From Desulfolutivibrio sulfodismutans DSM 3696 (GTDB taxonomy: Bacteria > Desulfobacterota > Desulfovibrionia > Desulfovibrionales > Desulfovibrionaceae), in NCBI RefSeq assembly GCF_013376455.1, contig NZ_CP045504.1:992001-1056000 (forward strand): a stretch of DNA of 64,000 nt, given 5' to 3'. A program made the translations under genes and the position numbers. The notes under the pieces are model-generated. The model was not told where the DNA came from. It searched no databases and saw nothing but the letters and a program-made list of their open reading frames with translations. Shown here one piece after another: positions 1 through 7,883 of the stretch (positions within the stretch are counted from its first letter, which is position 1; the number at the start of each line of letters is the position of its first letter).

Positions 1-2
1 CC

Positions 3-737
3 GAACTCAACGCCGCCCTGGGCCGGGGGGAGATCGACGTGGCCCCGGCCTCGGCCTTCGCCTATCTGGCCAATCCCGAAGGATTTTCCCTCCTGCCGGA
101 TTTGAGCATCAGCGCCGCCGTGGCCCCCATCCAAAGCGTGCTCCTGGTCAGCCCGGTCCCCCTGGACGAGCTTGAGGGATACCTGTGCCGCACCGGGGAC
201 ACGGTGCTTCTGTCCCAGGCCTCGGCCAGCTCCAACGCCCTGCTCCGGGTGCTCTGGCGGTTCCACTGGAAGCTGCCCGACGCGGCATGGTCCATGACCG
301 CCCCGGGCACGGGCCTCTACACGGATCGGCCCTTTGTGGAGATCGGGGACACGGCCCTGTCGTATTACCTCGACCCGCCCGCAGGCCGGCACATCATCGA
401 CCTGGGCGAGGCCTGGCACGCGTTTACCGGGCTGCCCTTCGTGTTCGCGGCCTGGATCGTGCGCGAGGGGCTTGGCGCGGCGCGGCGCGAGACCTTGTCC
501 GGGATGTGGAACAGGCTGATGGAGATCAAGGCCGGTCTGCCGCACCGCCTGGACGAGTTGGTGGAAAGCGGCGGTCGGCCGGACTGGATCGAGGCAAAGG
601 CCCTGGCGAACTACCTGCGCGGGGTCAGCTACGACCTGGGGCCGGACAGACAGGCCTCCCTGCTGCTTTTCGCCCACCACTGCCGGGAGCTCGGCCTTCT
701 CGACGCCGTGCCGGGCCTGCGCTGGCAGATGGTCTGA
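3..737 (+). CDS. mqnA: Chorismate dehydratase MqnA, 5'-truncated by the window edge
   Basis: The reading frame is already open at the window start, so the N-terminus lies upstream; the GTG at 39 is internal. The visible 244 residues resemble the MqnA/MqnD periplasmic-binding-protein fold: an opening segment reading EIDVAPASAFAYL, then a middle stretch with YYLDPP and a C-terminal all-helical part ending in LRWQMV. MqnA converts chorismate to 3-enolpyruvoyl-benzoate, the first step of the futalosine route to menaquinone, which is typical of sulfate reducers that respire with menaquinone. The C-terminus looks complete. No partner mqn gene is in the window. The identification rests on recalled family resemblance; the alternative would be another small-substrate binding protein of the same fold. 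Confidence 0.82.
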   Translation, partial: ELNAALGRGEIDVAPASAFAYLANPEGFSLLPDLSISAAVAPIQSVLLVSPVPLDELEGYLCRTGDTVLLSQASASSNALLRVLWRFHWKLPDAAWSMTAPGTGLYTDRPFVEIGDTALSYYLDPPAGRHIIDLGEAWHAFTGLPFVFAAWIVREGLGAARRETLSGMWNRLMEIKAGLPHRLDELVESGGRPDWIEAKALANYLRGVSYDLGPDRQASLLLFAHHCRELGLLDAVPGLRWQMV

Positions 738-1086
738 CGGGTAGGACCCGGCTGTCGCCCCCCCTGCCTGGCTTTCACGCATCAGAGAGAAGACGTCCTC
801 CTGCCCTTTTCGAAAAGCTCTCCGCTCCCCCATCCCTGTCTTCTCATGGCCGACACGAAAAGCCCGGATCCCTGACCATAGGGTCAGGTAATTCATGGCG
901 CACCGGATGCCTTGCGCATACCGCATTATATTTCATGTACATACCAAGAACAGACACCCCATACTTTGAGCTTGTGCGAAGCATGAAAAGCATGGTACGA
1001 TAAAATATAAAAGACTATATTAGTATTTTTATTTCATGTCTGCATGTAAAGCATTGCAGTTAACTATCTACAAAAAAGAGGGATAT
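738..1086. other. Intergenic region, GC-rich to AT-rich transition
   Basis: No gene is recognised in these 349 bases. The first half continues the GC-rich style of mqnA. From about 900 onward the sequence becomes strongly AT-rich and leads into the AT-rich 5' end of the DUF1566 gene. A purine-rich AGAGGG at 1077-1082 is the likely ribosome binding site for that gene. Overlapping open frames here show no recognisable domain. Confidence 0.5.
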
Positions 1087-2118
1087 ATGATATTTTATGC
1101 TTCGACAAAATTTAGCATATCTCAAATTATTATTCCGATTTTTTCAATAGTAATTGCATGCAATATTATGTTGATGATGCAATATGCCCATGCATATACT
1201 CTTCCGGATACCGGCCAAATCACTTGCTACAACAATTCAGGAATCATCACCTGCCCGCAACAAGGAGAGGCATTTTACGGCCAGGACGCAAATTACACAC
1301 ATTCGCCGCTCTCCTATACGAATAATGGCGACGGCACCGTCACGGACCGCGTCACCGGCCTGATCTGGCAGCAGGTTGACGACGGCACGCAGCGCACCTG
1401 GGGACAGTCTGTGACCTATTGCCAGGATCTGGAACTGGGCGGGCAGACGGATTGGCGGCTGCCGTCACGCTGGGAACTCCTGAGCATCGTGGACGCCGGC
1501 CGCTTCAACCCGGCCCTCAATCCCGCCTTTTCCTGCACGGACAACACCAATTCGTATTGGGCCAATACCGACTATCTCGGCTACCTGTTTTACGGGTGGT
1601 ATGTCTTCGCATACTATGGCGACTCGGGCGGCGCCTCCAAGGGCGGAGAACAAAATGTCCGATGCGTTCGCGGCGCTGAGCTGTTGAAACCGACCTACTC
1701 CGATAACGGGGACGGCACCGTGACGGATCTGACCACGGGCCGGGTCTGGGAGAAGGCCGGGAGCCAAACGGCCATGAACTGGCAGGCGGCCCTGGCCTGG
1801 TGCCAGGACCAGACCACCGGGGGGGAGACGGACTGGCGTCTGCCCAACAAGCGCGAACTAGAAAGCCTTGTGGACGATGAGCTCCAAAGTCCTTCAATTA
1901 ATCCGGCATTTACGGTAACGGGGTCAACGGGATGGTTCTACTGGACCAGTACCAGCAACTCCGGGGCGCCAACCGATGCGTGGCGCATGGATTTCGTTTA
2001 CGGCTACTCAGGCCGCCCCGCCAAGTCATCAGCCGAAGAACACGTCCGATGCATCCGAGGCGGGCTGGCCGCAACCGGCATGCCCCCCGGGGTATCCTTG
2101 ATGCTCCTTAACAATTGA
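1087..2118 (+). CDS. Exported protein with two DUF1566 (Lcl C-terminal) repeats
   Basis: A protein of 343 residues. I place the start at 1087, preceded by AGAGGG, because it leaves a hydrophobic signal sequence at the very N-terminus (residues about 8-30, ending in AYA-type small residues). The mature part holds two copies of a DUF1566 module. Each has the signature NGDGTVTD, then a G-(L/R)-x-W strand, a WQ(A/S)-type segment with a Cys-containing YCQD or WCQD, and a TDWRLP(S/N)(R/K)xEL core, closing with VRC(V/I)RG. Such proteins are usually cell-surface or periplasmic and of unknown function; the fold is related to C-type lectin or sulfatase-modifying folds. The 5' third is AT-rich while the repeats are GC-richer, so the export segment may have a different origin. 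It stands alone, without an obvious operon. Confidence 0.8.
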   Translation: MIFYASTKFSISQIIIPIFSIVIACNIMLMMQYAHAYTLPDTGQITCYNNSGIITCPQQGEAFYGQDANYTHSPLSYTNNGDGTVTDRVTGLIWQQVDDGTQRTWGQSVTYCQDLELGGQTDWRLPSRWELLSIVDAGRFNPALNPAFSCTDNTNSYWANTDYLGYLFYGWYVFAYYGDSGGASKGGEQNVRCVRGAELLKPTYSDNGDGTVTDLTTGRVWEKAGSQTAMNWQAALAWCQDQTTGGETDWRLPNKRELESLVDDELQSPSINPAFTVTGSTGWFYWTSTSNSGAPTDAWRMDFVYGYSGRPAKSSAEEHVRCIRGGLAATGMPPGVSLMLLNN

Positions 2119-2263
2119 CGCTATAATTGTGGAGAAGACTGGATTTGCCCCCGTGAAACCGGACACCAGCTTAAGAATGTTGACCACGCTCCGCCGCCGT
2201 CTGGTTTTGGAGGTGTTCCATTTTCCGGTGCGAAAGCGGCGTGTTGTGCATGGCGCCTGTGAC

Positions 2264-2317
2264 CGTACGCCACGCAACGCCGCCGGTCTGCAACGTCCGG
2301 CGGCTGCCTGGCGTACG
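2264..2317. repeat. Large nested inverted repeat (cruciform-type) between convergent genes
   Basis: An outer 9-bp arm CGTACGCCA (2264-2272) pairs with TGGCGTACG (2309-2317). Inside it GCCGCCGG pairs with CCGGCGGC around a 10-base loop. It sits between the convergent DUF1566 gene and rsgA, where a bidirectional transcription stop would be expected. There is no U-tract, so an intrinsic terminator is only one possibility. Confidence 0.6.
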
Positions 2318-2331
2318 GGGCGGGCTATGTT

Positions 2332-3387
2332 TCAGTTTTTCCTGCGCTTTTTCACCGATTTCACGAATCGGCCGAAGGCCTTGTCCTTTTGCCGTTTTTC
2401 CAGTTGCGACATGCCGTAGAAGGCGGACTCCTTTTTGAGCTTCACAAAGCTCTCAAACCGATCCTTAGGCAATTCGCCCAGTTCAACGGCGGCCCTGACG
2501 GCGCAGCCGGGCTCGTGGGCATGGCGGCAGTCCGCATAGCGGCACCGTTCGGCCAGCGCGGCGATGTCCTCAAACCCCATGTCCACCTCCTCGCCGTCGC
2601 CGATGAGGCCGAGCTCCCGCATGCCGGGCGTGTCGATCAGCAGCGCGCCGCTTTGAAGGACGACGAGTTGCCGCCGTGTGGTCGTATGGATGCCCTCCCC
2701 GGTGCCGCTGACGGCCTGGGTTGCAAAGGCCTCCTGGCCCACGAGACGGTTGACCAGGGTCGTCTTTCCGACACCCGAGGAACCAAGCAGGCAGTACGTC
2801 TTTCCCGGAAGAAGCGTCTGTTGCAGCGCAGCAAACCCGGACCCGGTGATCGTGCAAAGCGCCATCACCTGGGCCGTGGTGACCGAACGGACGATGGCAA
2901 GCGTCGTCTCCAGGGCCTCCTCGGTGACCAGGTCCGTCTTCGTGAGCAGGACCACCGGTTCAACATTCCCGTCCGTGGCCATGACCACATATCGCTCCAA
3001 CCGCCTCGGATTGAAGTCGAAATGGCAGGATTGGACAAGAAAGGCGGTATCGACGTTGGCGGCGATCATCTGGTGTTCGATGGCCTCGCCAGGGGTCTTG
3101 CGTCGCAAGAACGACTTCCGTGGGAACACCTGATGAATGATCGCCGCCGTATCATTATTATACCATTGCGCCGTCACCCAATCGCCGACACAGGGCAGGT
3201 CGGCGGGACGCTCAATCCGGTAGGCGAGCTTCCCTGACAGTTCAGCCGGAACCTCCCTTCTGGCGTCGTGTATGATGTATGAACCCCGGTCAACGGCGGA
3301 TATGCGGGCAAAGCCGCAGCCATCGCTGCCCAGTTCGGCGGTTTGCGCGGCAAACCAGTGGTCGAATCCGATATCTTGCAAGGTCAT
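2332..3387 (-). CDS. rsgA: Ribosome small-subunit-dependent GTPase RsgA (YjeQ)
   Basis: RsgA is a circularly permuted GTPase that checks late 30S ribosome maturation and releases assembly factors such as RbfA. The 351-residue protein shows the family order: an N-terminal OB-like region (about 30-95), then the G motifs in permuted order, with G4 TKTD at 149-152, the G1 P-loop GSSGVGKTT at 202-210, the G2 threonines around 235-238 and G3 DTPGM at 252-256. A C-terminal zinc knuckle uses Cys282, Cys287, His289 and Cys295. The C-terminus is Lys/Arg-rich, suiting rRNA contact. The start at 3387 is preceded by GGGGGAAC at good spacing. It appears monocistronic. Confidence 0.95.
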   Translation of the reverse strand: MTLQDIGFDHWFAAQTAELGSDGCGFARISAVDRGSYIIHDARREVPAELSGKLAYRIERPADLPCVGDWVTAQWYNNDTAAIIHQVFPRKSFLRRKTPGEAIEHQMIAANVDTAFLVQSCHFDFNPRRLERYVVMATDGNVEPVVLLTKTDLVTEEALETTLAIVRSVTTAQVMALCTITGSGFAALQQTLLPGKTYCLLGSSGVGKTTLVNRLVGQEAFATQAVSGTGEGIHTTTRRQLVVLQSGALLIDTPGMRELGLIGDGEEVDMGFEDIAALAERCRYADCRHAHEPGCAVRAAVELGELPKDRFESFVKLKKESAFYGMSQLEKRQKDKAFGRFVKSVKKRRKN

Positions 3388-3903
3388 GATTGTTCCCCCG
3401 TGGGCTCACAACCGGGCGCATGCCTCGGACGCCCCGTGAAGGCGGCGAGGTGGATATGGGAAAGGCCCGAAACGTCGTGGGGATGATCCCTTCGTATCTG
3501 CATTGCAGAACTCCTTCTGTGCGGTGAATCGCATGGTCGAACGCGGGGCATGCCGGGCGGCAGGCCCGCCCATGCGACGCCAATGGCCTGTGATGGCCAT
3601 GACCAAACGCCAAGGAAGGGGGGTGTCGGACAAGAGCACGAAAAGACCGGCCCGGGAGGCCGGGCAGGTTCGCTACAGGCGGAACAGATCGCTCCGTGGC
3701 GCAAAACGCCTCCCTTACGGGAGGCCCACGCCGTGGGAGTGTTTACCGGCTGCGGCTCTCGCCGACAACCAGGGCAACAAGATCCCGAGTGGTGGTTCTC
3801 AAAAAAACCTCTGCTGGAAAGGTGGATGAATGCGGGGGGTGATACGCAAGGGCCGTCGTGGCGTCAAGACCGCCGAGGGAGACTCGCCGCCCCCCCCCGA
3901 AAC
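3388..3903. other. Intergenic region without a recognisable gene
   Basis: Several open frames cross this stretch on both strands, but none has a recognisable domain, a convincing ribosome site or codon use like the neighbours. Short inverted repeats are present (for example around 3570-3605), with no riboswitch or RNA that I could identify. Confidence 0.4.
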
Positions 3904-3936
3904 AAAAAGGGGTTGCAGCGTGTTGTCTGCAACCCC
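3904..3936 (-). terminator. Rho-independent terminator, minus strand
   Basis: A 10-bp perfect stem, GGGGTTGCAG at 3909-3918 with CTGCAACCCC at 3927-3936, encloses an 8-base loop. It is followed on the minus strand by a run of five T residues (3908-3904). The base order resembles the terminator behind tRNA-Leu(GAG) at 6461-6494, including a following TGTCGTGGTG. Confidence 0.75.
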
Positions 3937-4233
3937 AGGATTGTCGTGGTGAAAGAGGGGACGCACATTGATTACTTAACTGCCACAATACAAAGGAGAT
4001 AATTTATCTCACATGCCCCTCAATGTGCCCCTATAATTTGTTGATCCCCCCTCCCCGGCCTCGTAGTCTCCCGACACTTTTCCGGAAAAATATGGTCGAA
4101 GGTGTACGCGAATGAGCCCGTTCAGTTCCCCGGGAAGTTGGGCTAGGCTTTTACCCCCATGGGCGCAACCATGGGAAGCAGGCCACGGATACCAGAGCCT
4201 TGACTTCCAACCAGGCATGAGCAAGGTAGGGGC

Positions 4234-4380
4234 ATGAGGAAACGGATTGCGGATGCCCGCGAAAAGATGGCCGTGGGTTGCCTCGTGGGTGCGCTCTTCC
4301 AGACCAATCTGTACGCCTTCTTCATCGGCGCGGTTCTTATGGGCCTGTGCCTGTTCTTGACCGGGAGGATTGAACGATGA
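4234..4380 (+). CDS. Small predicted membrane protein, 48 residues
   Basis: A short frame starting ATG at 4234 with GGTAGGGG just upstream. The basic N-terminus (MRKRIADAREK) is followed by one long hydrophobic stretch with GCLVGALF and FFIGAVLMGLCLFL, then TGRIER at the end. That pattern fits one or two membrane helices with the positive end in the cytoplasm. Its stop overlaps the start of the next small ORF as ATGA, the usual sign of translational coupling, which is the best evidence that both are real. I recognise no family. A phage holin-like or element-maintenance membrane peptide is possible but unproven. Confidence 0.45.
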   Translation: MRKRIADAREKMAVGCLVGALFQTNLYAFFIGAVLMGLCLFLTGRIER

Positions 4381-4487
4381 CCGCCAACACGATTTATACC
4401 CTCATCGGCCTTATGGGCATCGCCATGGCAATCCTGTTCTTCTTCCTCCCTCCCGACAAGCCCCGCCGTCCTGGTAGCCGCAAGTAG
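4377..4487 (+). CDS. Tiny single-span membrane protein, 36 residues
   Basis: This frame begins in the ATGA overlap with the previous ORF and encodes one hydrophobic helix (IYTLIGLMGIAMAILFFFLP) followed by a short basic proline-rich tail ending PRRPGSRK. No family is recognised. The coupling to its neighbour and the clean helix-plus-basic-tail pattern argue for a real gene, while the very small size leaves doubt. Confidence 0.42.
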   Translation: MTANTIYTLIGLMGIAMAILFFFLPPDKPRRPGSRK

Positions 4488-4834
4488 GCCCTCGCCCAAA
4501 GACCGGTCTCATATCCGCCCGCCTGAGGCCCGCAAGCCAACCTGCCCATAGTCCATTGATCAATTTTCCGCCTTTCGTCGTCCCCGGGGCGTCCAGGACG
4601 ACCATCGGGGGCCTCTCTGGGCAAACATCTTCAGGGGTCACGATAGTCCTGATGTCTCGCGTCTTATGCTGAAAAAAATATACTCTCCGTTGAGCCGCGT
4701 TTTTTGGGTTGCACCCTGTAACTCTCGCGCTCTTTTCAGGCGCCAGCCTTTTGTCCACCGCCCGCGCCATGCCAAGATGGCAGGGAATAGTCTTTCGGGT
4801 TTCTTCAGCATCCGGGCGGGACTCGGGCCAACCT
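4488..4834. other. Gap without a recognisable gene inside the decayed element
   Basis: About 350 bases between the small membrane ORFs and the AlpA-like gene. Long minus-strand frames cross it, but the translations are rich in Arg, Pro and Gly with no domain and look like out-of-frame GC-rich sequence. It may be the site of a lost gene. Confidence 0.35.
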
Positions 4835-5410
4835 TCACGCCGGGGGCGTTGCGTCGATCCTGGGGGCACAAAGGGCCTGTGAGCCAAGCAGATTGAGCTG
4901 GCCCAAGGCATACTGTCGCCGATTCTCCCGCACCTCAGGTCCGATGTACGGATTGCGCCCCATGCGGAACGGCCAGCACGGGCACGGGGCCAACCCTCGA
5001 TACTCGCCACCTGCCGAACAGCCCACCGGGTTCTCCTCGGGCAGGCATCCGGCGCAATACTCCTTGATGACCTTCACCAGTTCCCGAGACGAACCATCAG
5101 GGATGGTCCCTCGGCGGTAAGGCCAGAAAACGCATGACTTGACTGTGCACGCGCCTGCCGGGCCTACGAAACACTCGCGGCAAAATGTTGCGATCACCCG
5201 TAGCGGCGACAGATGCAGGCATGGGATGCGCTCCATCACGGCGTCAATCTGGCTTTCCGGCCACGCCACGGCACGCGGGCCAAGTTTCACCGGGCGCGGG
5301 AAAACGCCCTCGCGGACCAGGGCCAGGAAGCGGGATCGCTTATACGGGATGCGGGCGAGGACGGCGGGGAGGCGTAAGAGACGTTCGGGCTTGTGATGGT
5401 CGGGTTGCAT
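4835..5410 (-). CDS. AlpA-like helix-turn-helix regulator fused to a Cys-rich domain
   Basis: The 191-residue protein opens with an AlpA/excisionase-type winged helix-turn-helix (residues about 8-60: RLPAVLARIPYKRSRFLALV, then GVFPRPVKLG and WPESQIDAVM). Such proteins are small regulators or excisionases of prophages and integrative elements. The second half (about 68-160) is unusual: CRECF, a further Cys pair in CTVKSC, CAGC, and CPCWPF with WPFRMGRNP. This is a zinc-ribbon-like Cys pattern resembling sequences I associate with Desulfovibrio phage-like genes. The function of the tail is unknown; metal or nucleic-acid binding is an inference. The last 30 residues may be out of place if the reading frame decayed. 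Confidence 0.6.
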   Translation of the reverse strand: MQPDHHKPERLLRLPAVLARIPYKRSRFLALVREGVFPRPVKLGPRAVAWPESQIDAVMERIPCLHLSPLRVIATFCRECFVGPAGACTVKSCVFWPYRRGTIPDGSSRELVKVIKEYCAGCLPEENPVGCSAGGEYRGLAPCPCWPFRMGRNPYIGPEVRENRRQYALGQLNLLGSQALCAPRIDATPPA

Positions 5411-5512
5411 GGACAGTCTCCGCTAGGAGGGCCACCTTTCCCGGTTCGGGCGGTGGAATAGTCCAGTACAAACCAAAAAAGGGCCGTGGAGAAAAGGCTA
5501 TTTAGTCGGCAA

Positions 5513-5851
5513 CTAAAATTTCCCTGTTTTTTTATAAGCGCGCCACCACGCCCGCGCAGTCTCAAAGGAAATCTCTCTCTTGCTAAAAAAATACCTTTCT
5601 TTCATCTGCGATATCACTTCTTCAATCGCAGCGTCTTCTTTTGACACTCCTTTAAGTTTCGCGTTAGTCTTTACCTCCCATGCAAGCACGGTGAGCATGG
5701 TGTCAATAAATATCCTTTTCACCCTACTTTTAGCCCACCGCGAAATGTGGCTACCTTGTCCTTTTGAATTGAAGCAAAAAATATCCCTTACTGCGTCTCT
5801 ATCAACAACCTTACCATTAGCATGCAAAGACGACACTAACAAATTGTGCAT
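5513..5851 (-). CDS. Hypothetical protein, AT-rich gene
   Basis: A 112-residue protein of unknown family, in sequence much more AT-rich than the chromosome. It is mostly charged and helical (for example a KSRVKRIFIDTMLTVLAWEV segment), with a Trp-rich end AWWRAYKK. No signal peptide, membrane helix or catalytic motif is visible. It follows the next upstream gene by 24 bases on the same strand, so the two probably form one transcript. No clear Shine-Dalgarno sequence precedes the ATG. Base composition marks it as recently acquired. Confidence 0.5.
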   Translation of the reverse strand: MHNLLVSSLHANGKVVDRDAVRDIFCFNSKGQGSHISRWAKSRVKRIFIDTMLTVLAWEVKTNAKLKGVSKEDAAIEEVISQMKERYFFSKREISFETARAWWRAYKKTGKF

Positions 5852-5875
5852 GTTTTTATAACAAATATCAAAGTA

Positions 5876-6196
5876 TTATAACACCCAACCAGGGATAGAA
5901 AAATCATGTTCTCTACAAAGACTATATGCTTCAAATACGAAACATGGATTTTTATCATCTTCCCATAGCCTTTTAAACCTCTCCATGTCACGTTCAATTT
6001 GACATAAAATATAATTAGTGCATACTTGCAATGTTGCTGGAATTATTTTCTTTTGGCTTATAATGCCACAGTCTTCATCGAAGAATAAAAAACAACCATT
6101 AAAAGAACCATCATCCCCTTTGCAACATTCTAATAGTTGCGTCATTAAATTTTTTGCACGTTCACTAACTCTATCTGTTACTGGCAGCATCCCCAT
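5876..6196 (-). CDS. Hypothetical protein, AT-rich gene
   Basis: A 106-residue soluble protein, start at 6196 preceded by TGAGGGGGC. It contains six cysteines spread along its length and a helical segment around NYILCQIERDMERFKRLWED. I recognise no domain. Composition is AT-rich like its downstream partner at 5513-5851, in contrast with the GC-rich flanks. Together they look like cargo of the small element placed behind tRNA-Leu(GAG). Confidence 0.5.
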   Translation of the reverse strand: MGMLPVTDRVSERAKNLMTQLLECCKGDDGSFNGCFLFFDEDCGIISQKKIIPATLQVCTNYILCQIERDMERFKRLWEDDKNPCFVFEAYSLCREHDFSIPGWVL

Positions 6197-6460
6197 GCCC
6201 CCTCAGCGTCCCTGTAGTATCCCCGGCCAGCCCGTCTGGGACGCGGTTTTTCGGGGCGGCTAGCAAATCCGCCCCTAGGTCGGGGAAGGTTGTCCAAGGA
6301 TAACCGATAACGGATTTTCCGTCATCGGCATTTCTGACGGGCAGGCAGCAAGGTCCGCGCCGCAGCAGGCGTCTTGCCGTCTCGTGGTTGCCCCCCGTAT
6401 CCCCTAGCGGAAGCGAGAGGAAACCCAAGCCGTTCGATCCTTCAGTGCCGTCGCGTGAAC

Positions 6461-6494
6461 AAAAAAAACAGGCCGCAACCTTTTGGCTGCGGCC
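6461..6494 (-). terminator. Rho-independent terminator of tRNA-Leu(GAG)
   Basis: A 10-bp stem, GGCCGCAACC (6471-6480) against GGCTGCGGCC (6485-6494) with one G-T pair, closes a TTTT loop. On the minus strand it is followed by eight T residues (6468-6461). It lies directly downstream of the tRNA. Confidence 0.85.
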
Positions 6495-6507
6495 CGTTTG
6501 ATGTCGT

Positions 6508-6592
6508 GGTGCCGAAGGGGGGACTCGAACCCCCACGAGCATGGCTCACCACCCCCTCAAGATGGCGTGTCTACCAGTTCCACCACTTCGGC
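6508..6592 (-). tRNA. tRNA-Leu(GAG)
   Basis: The minus strand gives the acceptor arm GCCGAAG paired with CTTCGGC, then discriminator A and an encoded CCA. The D arm contains GGTAGAC. The anticodon stem CCATC/GGTGG holds the loop TTGAGGG with anticodon GAG. A long variable arm marks it as class II, and the T loop reads TTCGAGT. It lies just downstream of secG on the same strand and is followed by a strong terminator. Confidence 0.93.
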
Positions 6593-6605
6593 ATGATACG
6601 CGGGC

Positions 6606-7082
6606 TTACTGCCCGGCTGGCTTCTCCGTGCCCGGCTGGGCGGCCGGAGCGGCGGCAGGCGCATTCCCGTCCGTCTTCTCTGTCCCGGCCGAGGGGGCCG
6701 GTGCGGCGGGAGGCGCCGTTTCTTCAAATTTCACAGGGCCTGCGCCCTCTTCCTTGGCTGTGGCGGGCTTGGCCGCATCCCCGCCAGGGGCCGTCTGGGG
6801 AACCGCCGGTTCCTCAATCTGGACCCCGGTCATGATCGAGGTGGCCGATCCGTGCCGTTCCGCGCCGGTCATGGCGTTGTAGGCCAGGGAGGTGACGAAG
6901 AAAACCGCTCCGAAAACGGCCGTCAACTTCACCAGAAGGCCCCCGGCGCCGGAGCTGCCGAACACCGACTGGCTGCCGCCGCCGAAAATCACGCCCATGC
7001 CCTCCTTGCCGGATTGCAGGAGCACCAGGATGATCAGCCCGAGGCAGATGAGAATATGAATGGTGACGATAAGCGTTGTCAA
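6606..7082 (-). CDS. secG: Protein-export membrane protein SecG with long C-terminal tail
   Basis: SecG assists SecYE translocation in the inner membrane. The 158-residue product has two membrane helices (about 3-22 and 50-70) and, between them, the family signature LLQSGKEGMG followed by a Gly-rich loop SQSVFGSSGAGG. The remainder (about 75-158) is a low-complexity Pro/Ala/Glu/Lys tail, longer than in E. coli SecG (about 110 residues) and probably disordered. It is the last protein gene of the rimI-pgk-tpiA-secG run on the minus strand, 41 bases after tpiA, with tRNA-Leu behind it. The secG-tpiA-pgk linkage is common in bacteria. Confidence 0.93.
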   Translation of the reverse strand: MTTLIVTIHILICLGLIILVLLQSGKEGMGVIFGGGSQSVFGSSGAGGLLVKLTAVFGAVFFVTSLAYNAMTGAERHGSATSIMTGVQIEEPAVPQTAPGGDAAKPATAKEEGAGPVKFEETAPPAAPAPSAGTEKTDGNAPAAAPAAQPGTEKPAGQ

Positions 7083-7123
7083 ACTAATTTTTCCCGTTTT
7101 TTCGCCGGGTTGTTTTCCCGGGG

Positions 7124-7879
7124 TTAGGCCAGGGCAATGGCCGCGAAACTCTCAGCCCGAAGGCTTGCGCCACCTACCAGCACTCCGTCCACGTTGTCAA
7201 TGCCGATTATTTCCCCGCAGTTGTCCGGTTTGACGCTTCCACCGTACAAGATACGGATTTCATTGGCTTTTTCACCGTAACGCAATCGCAGCAATTCCCG
7301 CACGATGCCATGCGCCTCGGCGATGTCCAAGGGTCCGGCGGTCAGCCCCGTGCCGATGGCCCACACCGGCTCATAGGCCACCACCAGGGTGGAGATGTCC
7401 GCGTCCGGGGCGATTTCCGAGAGCCCCGCCTCCATCTGGCGGGTCAAAACCTGGCGCAGTTCCCCGGCCTTGCGCTGTTCGATCTTCTCGCCCACGCACA
7501 AGACCATGGACAGGCCCGCCGCCAAGCCGAAGGCCACCTTTTTGCCCACAAACTCGTCGGACTCGCCCAGGATGTGGCGACGTTCGGAATGCCCGGCCAG
7601 GGCATAGGCGCAGCCCGCGTCGAGGAGCATGTCCGGGGCGATCTCCCCGGTGAAGGCCCCCTGGGCCGCAGGATAGAAGTTCTGCGCGCCGAGAAAAACC
7701 CCCGGGGCGGAGACGATCTCGTCGGCTACGGCGAAAAGCGAGGTAAATGGCGCAATAAGAAGCACCTCGCGGTCGGCCGGAAGCCGCCCGGCGATCAGTT
7801 CCGCAAAAAGGCGCGCCGTTTCCACGGCTTCCGCCCGGGTCTTGTACATCTTCCAGTTGGCGGCCATAAGTTTCATCAT
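7124..7879 (-). CDS. tpiA: Triosephosphate isomerase
   Basis: TpiA interconverts glyceraldehyde-3-phosphate and dihydroxyacetone phosphate in glycolysis and gluconeogenesis. The 251-residue TIM barrel shows ANWKMYK at the N-terminus (Asn8 and catalytic Lys10), AGHSERR with the electrophilic His, YEPVWAIGTG with the catalytic Glu, and the phosphate-binding LYGGSVKPDN and GVLVGGAS segments. Two adjacent ATG codons compete as start. AAGGAG inside the end of pgk serves either, and the gene begins only 4 bases after the pgk stop, so it is translationally coupled to pgk. Confidence 0.96.
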   Translation of the reverse strand: MMKLMAANWKMYKTRAEAVETARLFAELIAGRLPADREVLLIAPFTSLFAVADEIVSAPGVFLGAQNFYPAAQGAFTGEIAPDMLLDAGCAYALAGHSERRHILGESDEFVGKKVAFGLAAGLSMVLCVGEKIEQRKAGELRQVLTRQMEAGLSEIAPDADISTLVVAYEPVWAIGTGLTAGPLDIAEAHGIVRELLRLRYGEKANEIRILYGGSVKPDNCGEIIGIDNVDGVLVGGASLRAESFAAIALA

Positions 7880-7883
7880 GCGG

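Larger units (their letters stand above)
3904..6511. mobile_element. Putative decayed integrated element behind tRNA-Leu(GAG)
   Basis: A 10-base identity, TGTCGTGGTG, occurs at 3942-3951 and at 6502-6511. At the second site it covers the CCA end of tRNA-Leu(GAG). Both copies are flanked on the same side by a hairpin plus an A-run. Between them lie genes typical of small integrated elements: an AlpA-like regulator with a Cys-rich tail, two AT-rich orphan genes and two tiny membrane ORFs. No integrase is visible, so the element would be a remnant. The repeat is short and the interpretation tentative. Confidence 0.3.

Noticed and set aside
185-1003. Long plus-strand frame across mqnA and the following gap
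   Set aside because: Low-complexity Arg/Gly/Pro translation typical of an out-of-frame reading of GC-rich DNA; mqnA explains the region.
4009-4224. 71-residue minus-strand frame ending near the 3904 terminator, considered as an integrase remnant
   Set aside because: No recombinase motif (R, HxxR or Tyr) and no domain; it does not support an integrase in the decayed element.
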